From Bifidobacterium mellis (GTDB lineage: Bacteria; Actinomycetota; Actinomycetes; Actinomycetales; Bifidobacteriaceae): a DNA stretch of 64,000 nucleotides. The stretch spans positions 30,157 to 94,156 of the forward strand of contig NZ_KQ033884.1 of NCBI RefSeq assembly GCF_000967265.1, given 5' to 3'. The stretch's first letter is position 1. Every line of letters begins with the position of its first letter. Positions 54,232 through 62,830 of the stretch are shown piece by piece. Below the pieces are notes generated by a model. The model saw only the letters and a list, made by a program, of their open reading frames with translations. It had not been told where the DNA came from and searched no databases. Both the position numbers and the translations under genes were made by a program.

Positions 54232-54993
54232 ATGGTCAATGGCATGGGCACCAGTTTCACAGGCGGAGGAAACGGTCGGGGGCCGCGGGGATGGATCCGG
54301 CGGTACTGGGGTGACCATGCTCCGGTGGTGACCATAGCCATCACCCTGATCTGCATAGTGGCCTGGGTCATCCAGATGGCCCTGTACCTGCTGGCCCCGC
54401 TTCGCTACCAGCGGCTTTTGTTGGGTTATTGGGCCTTCGTGCCGATTACGGCCATTCATGAGCCCTGGATGTTTGTGACCAACATATTCCTACACGCCAC
54501 CAATGTCTCGCACATCCTCTTCAACATGATCACCCTCTGGGTTGTGGGGCCGGTGCTGGAAAATCTGATAGGTCATGGGCGTTTCCTGGCCCTCTATATG
54601 ATCAGCGGGCTGGGCGGAGACCTGGGGCTGATGGTCTATGCGGTCCTGGCACCCAATGGCTGGGGCACGTCGGCCATCGGGGCCTCGGGCGCGCTCTTCG
54701 GGCTCTTTGCTGCCATCCTGGTGGTCTACCGCCGTCTGGGGATTGACATCGTTTCCATGGTGGTCTGGATGGGCATCAACTTCTGCATGCCCCTGTTTGT
54801 GCCCGGCATTGCCTGGCAGGACCATGTGGGCGGATTCATGGTCGGCGGCCTCTTTATGCTGGCACTGCTGCACATGGGCCGCCCTGGCTCGCGGGTGCAT
54901 GGCCTGCTCTCTTGGCTGCTGCCCACGCTGATCTTCCTGGTGGCCCTGGTTCTGCTGGCTCTGGGCTGTAACATGGTCAACCCCATGCGCTGA
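54232..54993 (+). CDS. Rhomboid-family intramembrane serine protease
   Basis: A 253-residue rhomboid with six or more membrane segments. The His/Asn motif before the active site is HATNVSHILFNMITLWVVG, the catalytic Ser152 is in GASGALFG, and the catalytic His198 is in WQDHVGGFMVGG, so the protease should be active. Bacterial rhomboids cut membrane proteins within or near a helix; substrates here are unknown. ATG 54232 (MVNGMGTSFTGGG) is a compromise; ATG 54244 would also work. Similar genes lie in the origin-proximal envelope cluster of other bifidobacteria. Confidence 0.88.
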   Translation: MVNGMGTSFTGGGNGRGPRGWIRRYWGDHAPVVTIAITLICIVAWVIQMALYLLAPLRYQRLLLGYWAFVPITAIHEPWMFVTNIFLHATNVSHILFNMITLWVVGPVLENLIGHGRFLALYMISGLGGDLGLMVYAVLAPNGWGTSAIGASGALFGLFAAILVVYRRLGIDIVSMVVWMGINFCMPLFVPGIAWQDHVGGFMVGGLFMLALLHMGRPGSRVHGLLSWLLPTLIFLVALVLLALGCNMVNPMR

Positions 54994-55104
54994 AAATCAG
55001 TATCGGTTTGCTCTTGGCTGTCAATTATTTCCTTTCCTGCAGCCTGGCCTTCAGATTTCGTCCCCGTGTTGGGTCCGGTTATTGATAAATGACATGGATG
55101 TCAT

Positions 55105-55271
55105 CTATCCACATTTGTTGACAATCTTGTGGATAACCTGGGAATAAGTATTCAGAACTGGTGCATATATATCTGTAAAAAGTGGATAAGTGAATGCAGA
55201 ACCCAATCAGCAGTAGGGTTGTGGACGAGTGTCATAGACTATCCACGAGGAATCCGGGCGATTGTGGATAA
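55105..55271. promoter_or_regulatory. Cluster of six DnaA-box-like sites
   Basis: Relative to TTATCCACA: CTATCCACA at 55105-55113; perfect TGTGGATAA (the complement) at 55128-55136; AGTGGATAA at 55181-55189; TGTGGACGA at 55220-55228; CTATCCACG at 55239-55247; perfect TGTGGATAA at 55263-55271. Two exact and four near sites within 167 bases, in both orientations, with AT-rich gaps. Either part of oriC or a DnaA-titrating site near the origin. Confidence 0.65.
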
Positions 55272-55301
55272 CTTTGGCTTGAGGATGGAAACGGTGGATG
55301 G

Positions 55302-55344
55302 GTATGCAAAGAACCCCACAGCCGTGCCTGGACGGTTGCGGGGT
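55302..55344 (-). terminator. Terminator after crgA
   Basis: Stem ACCCCACAGCCGT (55313-55325) with ACGGTTGCGGGGT (55332-55344) including two wobble pairs; on the minus strand it is followed by TCTTTGC. Confidence 0.65.
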
Positions 55345-55367
55345 CCCCGAAGAACAATACAGCTGGA

Positions 55368-55787
55368 TCAGTGCCACCACATGGTCATGAGGAAGCCGAT
55401 CAGCAGAATGCCGAAGCCGACGGCAAGGTTCCAGTTGCCGATGCCGGGGATGGGGAAGACCTTACCCATGGTGGAGGAGATGTAGTAAACCACGATCCAG
55501 ATCAGGCCCACCAGCATCAGCGTGACGAAGAGGGGTACAAACCAGCGCGGATTGGCCTTGGTGTTCTTGATGGTATCCTCCACGCGGCGGGAGTTCTCTT
55601 CCTGACGCTGCACGATGCGGCGCATCTGCGGTGTCATGTTCCTTTTGTCAACGCTCTGGTTGAGCACGGCCTCTACTTTATCCATGGACAGGCCGTACTC
55701 CTCGTCCTCGGCATCCTCGCCAGTGTCGGCGGTCTTGGCCTTGTCCACCGCCTGGTCCTCGTCATCATGGAGTTGATGCTCTGCCAT
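55368..55787 (-). CDS. crgA: Cell division protein CrgA
   Basis: A 139-residue membrane protein of the CrgA family, which links FtsZ, FtsQ, FtsI and PBPA at the septum in mycobacteria and coordinates septation in streptomycetes. A polar N-terminal tail (about 85 residues) is followed by the family core NPRWFVPLFVTLMLVGLIWI (first helix) and GNWNLAVGFGILLIGFLMTMWW (second helix, at the C-terminus). ATG 55787 (MAEHQLHDDEDQAVDK) has AAGGAG upstream; the frame to 56411 lies opposite the DUF881 gene and is ignored. Its place beside PBP, RodA and Ser/Thr kinase genes is as in Mycobacterium. Confidence 0.88.
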   Translation of the reverse strand: MAEHQLHDDEDQAVDKAKTADTGEDAEDEEYGLSMDKVEAVLNQSVDKRNMTPQMRRIVQRQEENSRRVEDTIKNTKANPRWFVPLFVTLMLVGLIWIVVYYISSTMGKVFPIPGIGNWNLAVGFGILLIGFLMTMWWH

Positions 55788-55871
55788 GAGGTTATTCTCC
55801 TTCAGTAGATCTACTAAGCCATAGTAGCGGTTAGACTCGAACGTAATACTATCGCAGACGAGGATGAGGGT

Positions 55872-56633
55872 ATGCCTATGACCAGACGGACGGGACGGCA
55901 CGGTGCGCGCAGGTCCCTGGTCGGCACAGTGTCCGTGGCTGTGGTGCTGGCACTGGTCGGGTTCATGCTGACCACCAACATCCGCGTCAACAGGACGGTC
56001 ACGGTCACCTCGGACACGGCCGGGCTGGTGGAGGAGCGCGAGAACAAGGCTGCCGAGCTGCGCAAGGACATCAATGACATGAGCTCGCAGATCAATGCGC
56101 TGAAGACCCTGACCGACGACGACAAGGGCAGCTCGGATCAGGCTCGCGAGGACCCCGGTTCGGGCACGGTGCTCAAGGCCGTCCAAGGGCCGGGGCTGAC
56201 GGTGACCCTCAATGATTCCCCGCTCTGGCAGCAGAAGGTGGGCTCCGACGGGTCGACGGCCAACATCAACGATTATGTCATCCACCAGCAGGATGTGGAG
56301 AGCGTGGTCAACGCGCTCTGGGCCGGAGGAGCCGAGTCCATGCGGATCCAGGATCAGCGGGTTCTGCCCACCACGGCTGTGCGATGCGTGGGTAATGTGT
56401 TGCTGCTGCACGGCCGAAAGTACTCGCCGCCATATAAGATTTCAGCCATAGGACCAGTCGACCGGATGACCAAGTCCCTGAATGCTTCGCCATCCATCCG
56501 GATTTACAAGGAGTACGTGAATACGGTAGGTCTGGGTTGGAATGTCGAATCTTCGGACAATCTGAGATTCCCTGAGACGACGGCTGTCCTGCAGCCACTC
56601 CAGTATGCATCGCTAGATGAGAAGGCACGGTAA
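55872..56633 (+). CDS. DUF881 family membrane-anchored protein
   Basis: A 253-residue protein with one N-terminal membrane helix (SVAVVLALVGFMLTTNIRVN), a coiled coil just outside (LVEERENKAAELRKDINDMS, 50-90) and the DUF881 domain with GPGLTVTLNDSPLW and VNALWAGGAESMRIQDQRV. Many actinobacteria keep one or more DUF881 genes in this neighbourhood; the domain resembles divisome-type extracytoplasmic domains but its function is unsettled. ATG 55872 follows GAGGATGAGGG. The stop is immediately followed by the ATG of the sortase gene with no gap, so the two are coupled. Divergent from crgA. Confidence 0.87.
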   Translation: MPMTRRTGRHGARRSLVGTVSVAVVLALVGFMLTTNIRVNRTVTVTSDTAGLVEERENKAAELRKDINDMSSQINALKTLTDDDKGSSDQAREDPGSGTVLKAVQGPGLTVTLNDSPLWQQKVGSDGSTANINDYVIHQQDVESVVNALWAGGAESMRIQDQRVLPTTAVRCVGNVLLLHGRKYSPPYKISAIGPVDRMTKSLNASPSIRIYKEYVNTVGLGWNVESSDNLRFPETTAVLQPLQYASLDEKAR

Positions 56634-57749
56634 ATGACGACAGAGGACTCGGAGAACGACAGGACGCCGGTCGATAAACCGGCGGATAAGCGGCGAACCT
56701 GGCTGGTGGGCATTGCAGAAATCGTGGGGGAGCTGCTGATCACGCTGGCCGTTGTCTGCGCACTCTATGTGGTCTGGCAGCTCTGGTGGACCGGCGTGCA
56801 GTCCGAGCATCAGCAGTTGGAGGCCCGAGCCTCGACCTCCTGGAGCAACCCGGGATCGGGCGACACCCGCAAGGTGGCCAAGCCTCAGAAGGGGGATCCA
56901 CCGGTGCAGCCCAAGCAGGCCTCCGAGGGTGAACTGATGGCCCAGGCCTACATTCCTCGTTTTGGACAGCATTGGGAGCGCAACGTGGTTCAGGGCACGT
57001 CGCCCCGCGAGCTGGCCTACGCAGGGCTGGGACATTACCCCAATACGCAGATGCCGGGCCAGATGGGCAACGTGGCCATTGCCGGACACCGCGCCGGTTA
57101 TGGTGAGCCGCTGGGCCATGTGGACGAGCTGCGGGTGGGCGATGCCATCGTCCTGCGCACCAAGGATTACTGGTACGTCTACCACTACACCCGCTATAAG
57201 ATCGTCGCAGCCAATGAGGTCAGCGTCATCGCCCCCAACCCTTATTCGCCCAACCAGGCTCCCGATCGGCGCATGATCACGCTGACCACCTGCGAGCCCA
57301 AGTACACCACGGCCACCCACCGCTGGATCAGCTGGGGCGAATTCGACTACTGGGCCAAGGTGTCCGACGGAGTGCCCAAGGAACTCCTGGGCGACCGCGG
57401 CAGCGATGTGGCCTTTGCCGACGACAAGGGCTCGGTCATGGCAAGGCTGGGTTCTCTGCAGCCGGTCTTCCTGGTTTTGGTAGCAGCCTATCTGATCATC
57501 TACCTGGCGGCCTTGGCTGCCTGGCGTTATCCCTTGTTGCGGCAGATTCGCAAGGGTGAGAAGCCTCAGCCCATGATCAGCCTCTATGGCTGGCTGCTGC
57601 GGCACCAGTCCGGCATAGCCCCGATTCGATGGCTTCTGCTGATTCTGCTCCTGCTGGCTCTGGCCTGCGCCCTGATGGAATGGGGCTTCCCGTGGCTGGC
57701 CAGCAACGTGCCCATGCTCAGACAGATGTCCAACTACTCCACCTTCTGA
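56634..57749 (+). CDS. Class E sortase
   Basis: A 371-residue sortase that joins surface proteins to peptidoglycan. N-terminal anchor helix (LVGIAEIVGELLITLAVVCA), polar stalk to about 100, catalytic domain with His152 in IAGHRAGYGEPLGHVDEL, Cys220 in MITLTTCEPKY and Arg230 in TATHRW, and two more hydrophobic segments at the C-terminus (about 275-300 and 335-355), which are extra to the minimal sortase. Class E enzymes of actinobacteria favour LAxTG-like signals; whether this one anchors the LPRAG-bearing RCC1 protein of this window is unknown. It follows DUF881 without a gap and ends in a terminator. Confidence 0.9.
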   Translation: MTTEDSENDRTPVDKPADKRRTWLVGIAEIVGELLITLAVVCALYVVWQLWWTGVQSEHQQLEARASTSWSNPGSGDTRKVAKPQKGDPPVQPKQASEGELMAQAYIPRFGQHWERNVVQGTSPRELAYAGLGHYPNTQMPGQMGNVAIAGHRAGYGEPLGHVDELRVGDAIVLRTKDYWYVYHYTRYKIVAANEVSVIAPNPYSPNQAPDRRMITLTTCEPKYTTATHRWISWGEFDYWAKVSDGVPKELLGDRGSDVAFADDKGSVMARLGSLQPVFLVLVAAYLIIYLAALAAWRYPLLRQIRKGEKPQPMISLYGWLLRHQSGIAPIRWLLLILLLLALACALMEWGFPWLASNVPMLRQMSNYSTF

Positions 57750-57766
57750 CCGAGGCGGCATAGAAG

Positions 57767-57816
57767 AGCGGCGGGGCCGTGGGGTCACATTGGATTCTGC
57801 GGCCCCGCCGCTTATT
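57767..57816 (+). terminator. Terminator after the sortase gene
   Basis: Perfect 13-pair stem AGCGGCGGGGCCG (57767-57779) and CGGCCCCGCCGCT (57800-57812), then TATT. Confidence 0.82.
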
Positions 57817-58181
57817 GATGCCATACATTGCCTACTGCCAGAAGTAACTGCCCAAGGTTTATCTAAGACACTCCGGTGGCCATGGTCCGGTGGCCATGTC
57901 CTGTAGCCACAGTCCATGTGACGCCGGCCTGGCGGTCGAGGCGGGTTCGTCGCGACGTGGCGACGCGACTTGGCAGGATCCAGCCTGGCTGTTGTGCGAT
58001 AGCCGTTATGGACCGGTCGTGGACCCCGGCGGTTAGGGGTTACGATTTGGAGCTTTGGCTTCTTGGCCGAGGGCATGACCGGGATTTGCGGACGCAAAGT
58101 CGCGGTTCGTAGCCTAACGGTATGGCCTGATAGCCATCACCCTGTCTCAGACCGTATTGCTTTGCCCGGCATGACTAACGA
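57817..58181. other. Gene-free spacer with direct repeats
   Basis: Nothing coding is evident. TCCGGTGGCCATG occurs twice (57872-57884 and 57886-57898), one base apart. The region separates the sortase terminator from the converging pknB terminator. Confidence 0.5.
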
Positions 58182-58214
58182 TATGGCCCGGCGGCAAGAC
58201 TGCGGCCGGGCCAT
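58182..58214 (-). terminator. Hairpin after pknB
   Basis: Perfect 11-pair stem TATGGCCCGGC (58182-58192) and GCCGGGCCATA (58204-58214), five bases past the pknB stop; poor T tail. Confidence 0.6.
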
Positions 58215-58218
58215 AGGG

Positions 58219-60381
58219 TCAGTTGGTGGAACTGACGGTGGTCACCGTGATGGGGGTGCTGTCGTCCACCCTGCTGCCGGCTCCGGGGCTGACTGCGGTC
58301 ACCTTGTCCGTGTCCTTGCCGACGGAAGTGATCCTGTCGGCGCTGACGCCGCTGTTGGTCAGCTTCTGCCGGTAGCTGCCCAGGGTCTCGCCCTGGGAGA
58401 AGGGCGGGATGCTGATGGCCGTGGTCAGGGTGATGGTGTCCTTGGACTTGTCGAAGGAGGAACCTGAGGTCGGGTCCTGGCCGGTGACCACGGCGTTGTC
58501 GTTGTTGGGGCCGTTGACCGTGATGTTGACCCCCTGGCCCAGGTTGCGTTTGGCCTCTCCCAGGGTCATGCCGACGTAGTTGCCCAGTTGCATGCCATTG
58601 CTGACGGTGACCGTGATCATGGCTCCCTGCTGGATGGAGGACCCGGCAGCAGGATCTGTGCTGATCACCATGTCCTTGGCCACAGTGTTGGAGGCCTGCT
58701 CGCGGATGGTGATGTTGAAGTGCAGGCTCTGTAGGGTCTTGGTTGCGTCGTCCTTGGTCTTGCCAGACAAATCGGGCACCTTGGTCATGCCCGAGGAGAT
58801 GTAGATCAGGATGCTGGTTCCCTTGGCCACGCTCTGGCCTGCAGCGGGGTCCGTGCGGGTCACATGGTCCTTGGGCACGTCCTGGCTGTCTTCCACGGAA
58901 GCAGCGGGGGAGACCTTGAATCCGGCCTTCTCCAGGGCGCTGCGGGCCTCCTGCTGGGTCATGCCCTTGACGTCGGGGATGGCCGTGTCCTTGGGCCCGG
59001 AGGAGAACCAGACGGTCACTGTGGAGCCCTTGGGAGCCATGCTTCCGCCCTTGGGGCTCTGCTTGGTGAAGGTCCCCTTGGGCTCGGCCGAGTCGTTGTC
59101 TTCCTTCTCCTGGTAGTGGAAGCCTGCGGCGGTGATCTTCTCACGGGCCAGAATCCGCGACATCTGCGCGTTGATGGTAGGCACCTCGGCCATCGGATGA
59201 CGGTTTCGGCCTAGGACATTCCACGCGCCCAGTCCGACGAGCAGTAGGACCAAAGCCGCCACGATGGCGCCGATGATGATTTTCTTGCGCCGTTTGGACT
59301 TCTTCTGGGCCGCCTTGGTGGCCGTGCGCTCAGCTGTGGCGACATCGGTGGCTGCGGCCGGATTGAGCGGATCCTGAACAGGGTTGAAGGCCTGGGTGGC
59401 GGCCGTCTCCTCTTCGGTCAGCGGCATGGTGGCCGTTTCGGTCCCCTGCTCGGCATCCTTGCGGGCCTTGACGTTGGCCAGGTCGGTCAGGGGATTGAAG
59501 GCGGCGGCCACCGGGGTTCCGCCGTTCATGAAGGCCAGGATGTCGCTCTTGAAGGCAGCCGCCGTGGCGTACCTGTTCTGGCGGTCCTTGGCCATGGCCT
59601 TGGCGCAGATGGAATCCCACATCTTCGGCAGGCCGGGCACGATGGTGCTGGGCGGGGTTGCCACCTCGGTGACGTGCTGGTAGGCGATGGCCACGGCCGA
59701 ATCCCCGTTGAAGGGCGGCCGTCCGGTCAGCATTTCGTAGAGGACGCAGCCGGCCGAGTAGAGGTCGGAGCGCATGTCCACGCTCTCGCCGCGGGCCTGC
59801 TCAGGGCTCAGGTACTGGGCGGTGCCCACCACGCCCTGGGACTGGGTCATCGTGGCGGCCGAATCGTCCATGGCCCGGGCAATGCCGAAGTCCATGACCT
59901 TGACGATGCCCTGTTCCGAGATCATGATGTTGCCGGGCTTGATGTCCCGGTGGATGACGCCCATGTGGTGGGAGTAGTCCAAGGCGCTCAGCATGCCCAG
60001 CATGACCTGCTCGCTGTCGCGTTGGCTCAGGGCCCCGTTCTCCTTGAGGATGGACCGCAGGGTCTGGCCCTTGACGTACTCCATGACCAGGTAGGGCACC
60101 CGTTCATGGTTGCCCTGGTCGTCGGTCAGTATCTCCTCGCCCGAGTCGTAGATGGAGACGATGTTGGGATTGTTGAGCAGCGCGACCGAGTGGGCCTCCC
60201 GCCGGAACCGCGACAGGAAGACCTCGTCGTTGGCCAGATCGGACCGCATGATCTTGACCGCGACCGTCCTTCCCAGACGCGTGTCCACAGCCTTGTGGAC
60301 CTCGGCCATGCCACCGCGTCCGATCAGCTGTCCCAGACGGTAGCGTCCGTCCGCTAGGGACGGCGGCAGTGTGATGCTCAT
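58219..60381 (-). CDS. pknB: PASTA-domain serine/threonine kinase PknB
   Basis: A 720-residue receptor kinase that senses muropeptides or lipid II and phosphorylates cell-envelope and division proteins. Kinase domain 14-275: glycine loop GRGGMAEVHKAV, Lys43 in VAVKIM, catalytic loop HRDIKPGN with Asp146, DFGIARAM, and an activation loop with Ser/Thr residues (DSAATMTQSQGVVGTAQ). A juxtamembrane segment, one membrane helix (IIIGAIVAALVLLLVGLGAW, about 365-385), then four to five PASTA repeats with motifs such as IPDVKGMTQQEARSALEKAG and VPDLSGKTKDDATKTLQSLH. Its ATG overlaps the pknA stop by four bases, so it is the last gene of the rodA-pbpA-pknA-pknB run. Confidence 0.95.
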   Translation of the reverse strand: MSITLPPSLADGRYRLGQLIGRGGMAEVHKAVDTRLGRTVAVKIMRSDLANDEVFLSRFRREAHSVALLNNPNIVSIYDSGEEILTDDQGNHERVPYLVMEYVKGQTLRSILKENGALSQRDSEQVMLGMLSALDYSHHMGVIHRDIKPGNIMISEQGIVKVMDFGIARAMDDSAATMTQSQGVVGTAQYLSPEQARGESVDMRSDLYSAGCVLYEMLTGRPPFNGDSAVAIAYQHVTEVATPPSTIVPGLPKMWDSICAKAMAKDRQNRYATAAAFKSDILAFMNGGTPVAAAFNPLTDLANVKARKDAEQGTETATMPLTEEETAATQAFNPVQDPLNPAAATDVATAERTATKAAQKKSKRRKKIIIGAIVAALVLLLVGLGAWNVLGRNRHPMAEVPTINAQMSRILAREKITAAGFHYQEKEDNDSAEPKGTFTKQSPKGGSMAPKGSTVTVWFSSGPKDTAIPDVKGMTQQEARSALEKAGFKVSPAASVEDSQDVPKDHVTRTDPAAGQSVAKGTSILIYISSGMTKVPDLSGKTKDDATKTLQSLHFNITIREQASNTVAKDMVISTDPAAGSSIQQGAMITVTVSNGMQLGNYVGMTLGEAKRNLGQGVNITVNGPNNDNAVVTGQDPTSGSSFDKSKDTITLTTAISIPPFSQGETLGSYRQKLTNSGVSADRITSVGKDTDKVTAVSPGAGSRVDDSTPITVTTVSSTN

Positions 60382-61370
60382 AGGGTATCCCCTCCGTTCG
60401 TCGCTTCAAGGCCGCGCTGTGCGCTTCCTTCTCCATAGTGCCCCCAGAAGGGCCTGAAGATGTCTTTTGCCGCGTGTGGCCTGCTCACTATGCGTCGAGG
60501 CATGGGTGCGCGCGGGTCGATGACCTCCGTCTCGCCCAGCTGCTGGTCCAGCAGCCGCTGCTCGATCCTGGCCAGCGTGTGCGATACCACCAGGGCATTT
60601 GCCGGGCGGTCTCGCGGGTCCTTGGCCAGCATGGACATGACGAAGTTCATGAGTTGGTTGTCCACCGAGTCGGGCAGTGGCGGCACAGGGTCGTTGACGT
60701 GTGCTGCGGCGATGTCCACCGGGGTGGCGCCGGTGAAGGGTCGGTGCCCACAGAGCCCCTCGTAGGCCACCACGCCCAGGGAATAAATGTCTGACTGGGG
60801 CGTGGCCTGGAGACCCTGGGCCTGTTCGGGCGAGATGTACTGGGCCGTGCCCACCACCATGCCGTCCTGGGTGATCTGCCCCTGGTTGGTGGAGTATGAG
60901 ACGCCGAAATCCGTGATCTTGACCTCACCGGTGTCGGAGACCATGATGTTGGCCGGCTTGACGTCCCGGTGGATGACCCCGTGCGAGTGTGCCACGTAGA
61001 GCCCCCGGGCCGTCTGTATCAGGATGGGCAGCAGCTCGATGGGGTCCAGGGCGCCCCGGTCCCGGTAGATGTCTGCCAGGGATTGGCTGGGGACGTACTC
61101 CATGATCAGGAAGCCGATGCCGTCGTGCTCGTAGTACTCGAAGAGGGCGGCGATGTTGGGGTGGGCCAGGTTGGCGGAATTGTGCGCCTCGGCCCGCAGC
61201 CGCAGCAGCTTGGACTCCTCGTTGGTCAGATCCTCGCGCAGGGCCTTGATGGCCACCACGCGGCCCAGTTCTATGTCGTAGCCCTTCCAGACTTCGCCCA
61301 TGCCCCCCTGGGCCAGGCGGCGGTCCAGACGGTACCGTCGATGGATGAGCTGTCCTTGTATCAGTTTCAC
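60378..61370 (-). CDS. pknA: Serine/threonine kinase PknA
   Basis: A 330-residue kinase. Glycine loop AQGGMGEVWKGY, Lys42 in VVAIKALRE, catalytic loop HRDVKPANIM, DFGVSYSTNQ, and an activation loop ending VGTAQYISPEQAQG. After the kinase domain (to about 270) come only some 60 polar residues with no hydrophobic stretch, so unlike mycobacterial PknA it appears to lack a membrane helix. I start at GTG 61370, with AGGAGG upstream and a four-base overlap with the pbpA stop; the frame to 61499 lies inside pbpA. Expected to regulate cell shape and division with PknB. Confidence 0.93.
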   Translation of the reverse strand: MKLIQGQLIHRRYRLDRRLAQGGMGEVWKGYDIELGRVVAIKALREDLTNEESKLLRLRAEAHNSANLAHPNIAALFEYYEHDGIGFLIMEYVPSQSLADIYRDRGALDPIELLPILIQTARGLYVAHSHGVIHRDVKPANIMVSDTGEVKITDFGVSYSTNQGQITQDGMVVGTAQYISPEQAQGLQATPQSDIYSLGVVAYEGLCGHRPFTGATPVDIAAAHVNDPVPPLPDSVDNQLMNFVMSMLAKDPRDRPANALVVSHTLARIEQRLLDQQLGETEVIDPRAPMPRRIVSRPHAAKDIFRPFWGHYGEGSAQRGLEATNGGDTL

Positions 61371-62830
61371 TTGGCAGCCTCCTGCATGACGCGTTTCATG
61401 ATCGGCCCGGCGGCATCTATGCCGTAGGAGGAGATTCCATGCACCACAACGGCTACGGCTACCTTGGGTTTGTCGGCCGGAGCGAATCCTATCATCCACC
61501 CGTCATTTGCCGTATTGCCCGCACCGATCTGAGCCGTGCCGGACTTGGCGGCCACCTGCATGCCGGGGATGGCCAGATTCGGATAGCTCTTGGTGGTCAC
61601 TGCCTCCATCATGGTGGTCAGGGCCTTGGCGGTGTCCGATGAGAAGGCCTGCGAGTAGACCGAGGGCGTTGTCTCGCTGATGACGCTCAGGTCGCTGGAG
61701 CGTACCCGGTCCACCAGGGTCGGCTGCATGAGCTTGCCGCCGTTGGCCACGGCAGCGGCCGTCATGGCAGCCTGTAGCGGTGTGGACAGGGTGTCCCCCT
61801 GGCCGATGGAGGCCAGGGCCAGCCGGTCCTGGGACTGGTCCTCGGGGAACTTGGAGGCCACGGCCTTCATGGGCCGTCCTGTGGAGTTGGTCCCGTCCAG
61901 GGTGATAGTGGAGCCGTAGCCGAACTTGCGGGCCTGTGCTGCCAGCGTCTTGTCGCCCAGGGCGACCCCCAGCTGGGAGAAGGCCGTGTTGGATGAGTAG
62001 GCCAGGGCGTTCTCCAGGCTGATCTTGCCGTTGGACCCGTTGGCAGCTGAAGTGGAGTTGGTCAGATTGTAGTTGGTGCCGGGCAGGGTGTATGAGGCCC
62101 CGGCCGGCAGTTGGCTGTCGGGGTGATACTGGCCGGACTCCAGGGCGGCGGCGGCCACAACCACCTTGAAGGTGGACCCGGGCGGATACAGCTGCGAGGT
62201 GGCCCGGTTGAGCATGGGGTTGTCGGAACGGGAGGCCAGCTTCTGGTAGGCCTGGGAGGCGTCGCCGCTGTCGTGGGCGGTCAGGTCTTCGGGGTTGTAG
62301 CTCGGCGTGCTGACCATGGTCAGGATGCGGCCTGTAGAGGGCTCGATGGCCACCACCGAACCGGACAAGTTGCCCAGCATGGCGTAGGCGGCCTCCTGCA
62401 TCTTGGGATTGATGGAGGTCTCGATGGAGGCGCCCTTGTTCTGGGTGCCGGTGAAGAGGGACTTGAGCCGGTCCATCCACAGGCTGTCCGATTGGCCGCT
62501 CAGCAGGCGGTCGCGCGAGGCCTCGATTCCCCGGTCCGCCGGGCTGGTGATGGAGTAGTAGCCGGTGATGGGCGAGTAGATGGCACCCTTGTGGTAGTGC
62601 CGCTGGTACTGGAAGGAGTCGTTGATGGGGTCGGACTGGGCCATGACGGCGCCGTCCGAGGTCAGGATGGCCCCTCTGGGTGCCGCGTACTCGTGGTAGA
62701 GGGCACGCAGATTGCGGGGGTCCGAGTTAAGGCTGCCCGCCCGGATCACCATGATGATGGAGCTGGAAAGCCCCAGGATGACGAAGAGGACGATGACGGC
62801 ATTGAAGAGTTGACGCAGGGCCTTGTTCAC
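61367..62830 (-). CDS. pbpA: Class B penicillin-binding protein (PbpA type)
   Basis: A 487-residue transpeptidase that cross-links peptidoglycan. N-terminal membrane helix (AVIVLFVILGLSSSIIMVI, about 11-30), a dimerisation-type domain to about 160, and a transpeptidase domain with STFK (Ser219, Lys222), SSN (279-281) and KSG (429-431, the KTG-box variant). Length and motif spacing match mycobacterial PbpA rather than longer FtsI. ATG 62830 overlaps the rodA stop by four bases and its own stop overlaps pknA. Expected partner of RodA in septal or elongation wall synthesis, and a likely kinase target. Confidence 0.95.
   Translation of the reverse strand: MNKALRQLFNAVIVLFVILGLSSSIIMVIRAGSLNSDPRNLRALYHEYAAPRGAILTSDGAVMAQSDPINDSFQYQRHYHKGAIYSPITGYYSITSPADRGIEASRDRLLSGQSDSLWMDRLKSLFTGTQNKGASIETSINPKMQEAAYAMLGNLSGSVVAIEPSTGRILTMVSTPSYNPEDLTAHDSGDASQAYQKLASRSDNPMLNRATSQLYPPGSTFKVVVAAAALESGQYHPDSQLPAGASYTLPGTNYNLTNSTSAANGSNGKISLENALAYSSNTAFSQLGVALGDKTLAAQARKFGYGSTITLDGTNSTGRPMKAVASKFPEDQSQDRLALASIGQGDTLSTPLQAAMTAAAVANGGKLMQPTLVDRVRSSDLSVISETTPSVYSQAFSSDTAKALTTMMEAVTTKSYPNLAIPGMQVAAKSGTAQIGAGNTANDGWMIGFAPADKPKVAVAVVVHGISSYGIDAAGPIMKRVMQEAAK

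Larger units (their letters stand above)
54994..55367. other. Intergenic region carrying a DnaA-box cluster
   Basis: A 370-base region between the rhomboid gene and the convergent crgA gene. It is AT-rich in the middle (ATAAATGACATGGATGTCAT; GCATATATATCTGTAAAAAG) and holds six DnaA-box-like 9-mers listed separately. No gene. Confidence 0.7.
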
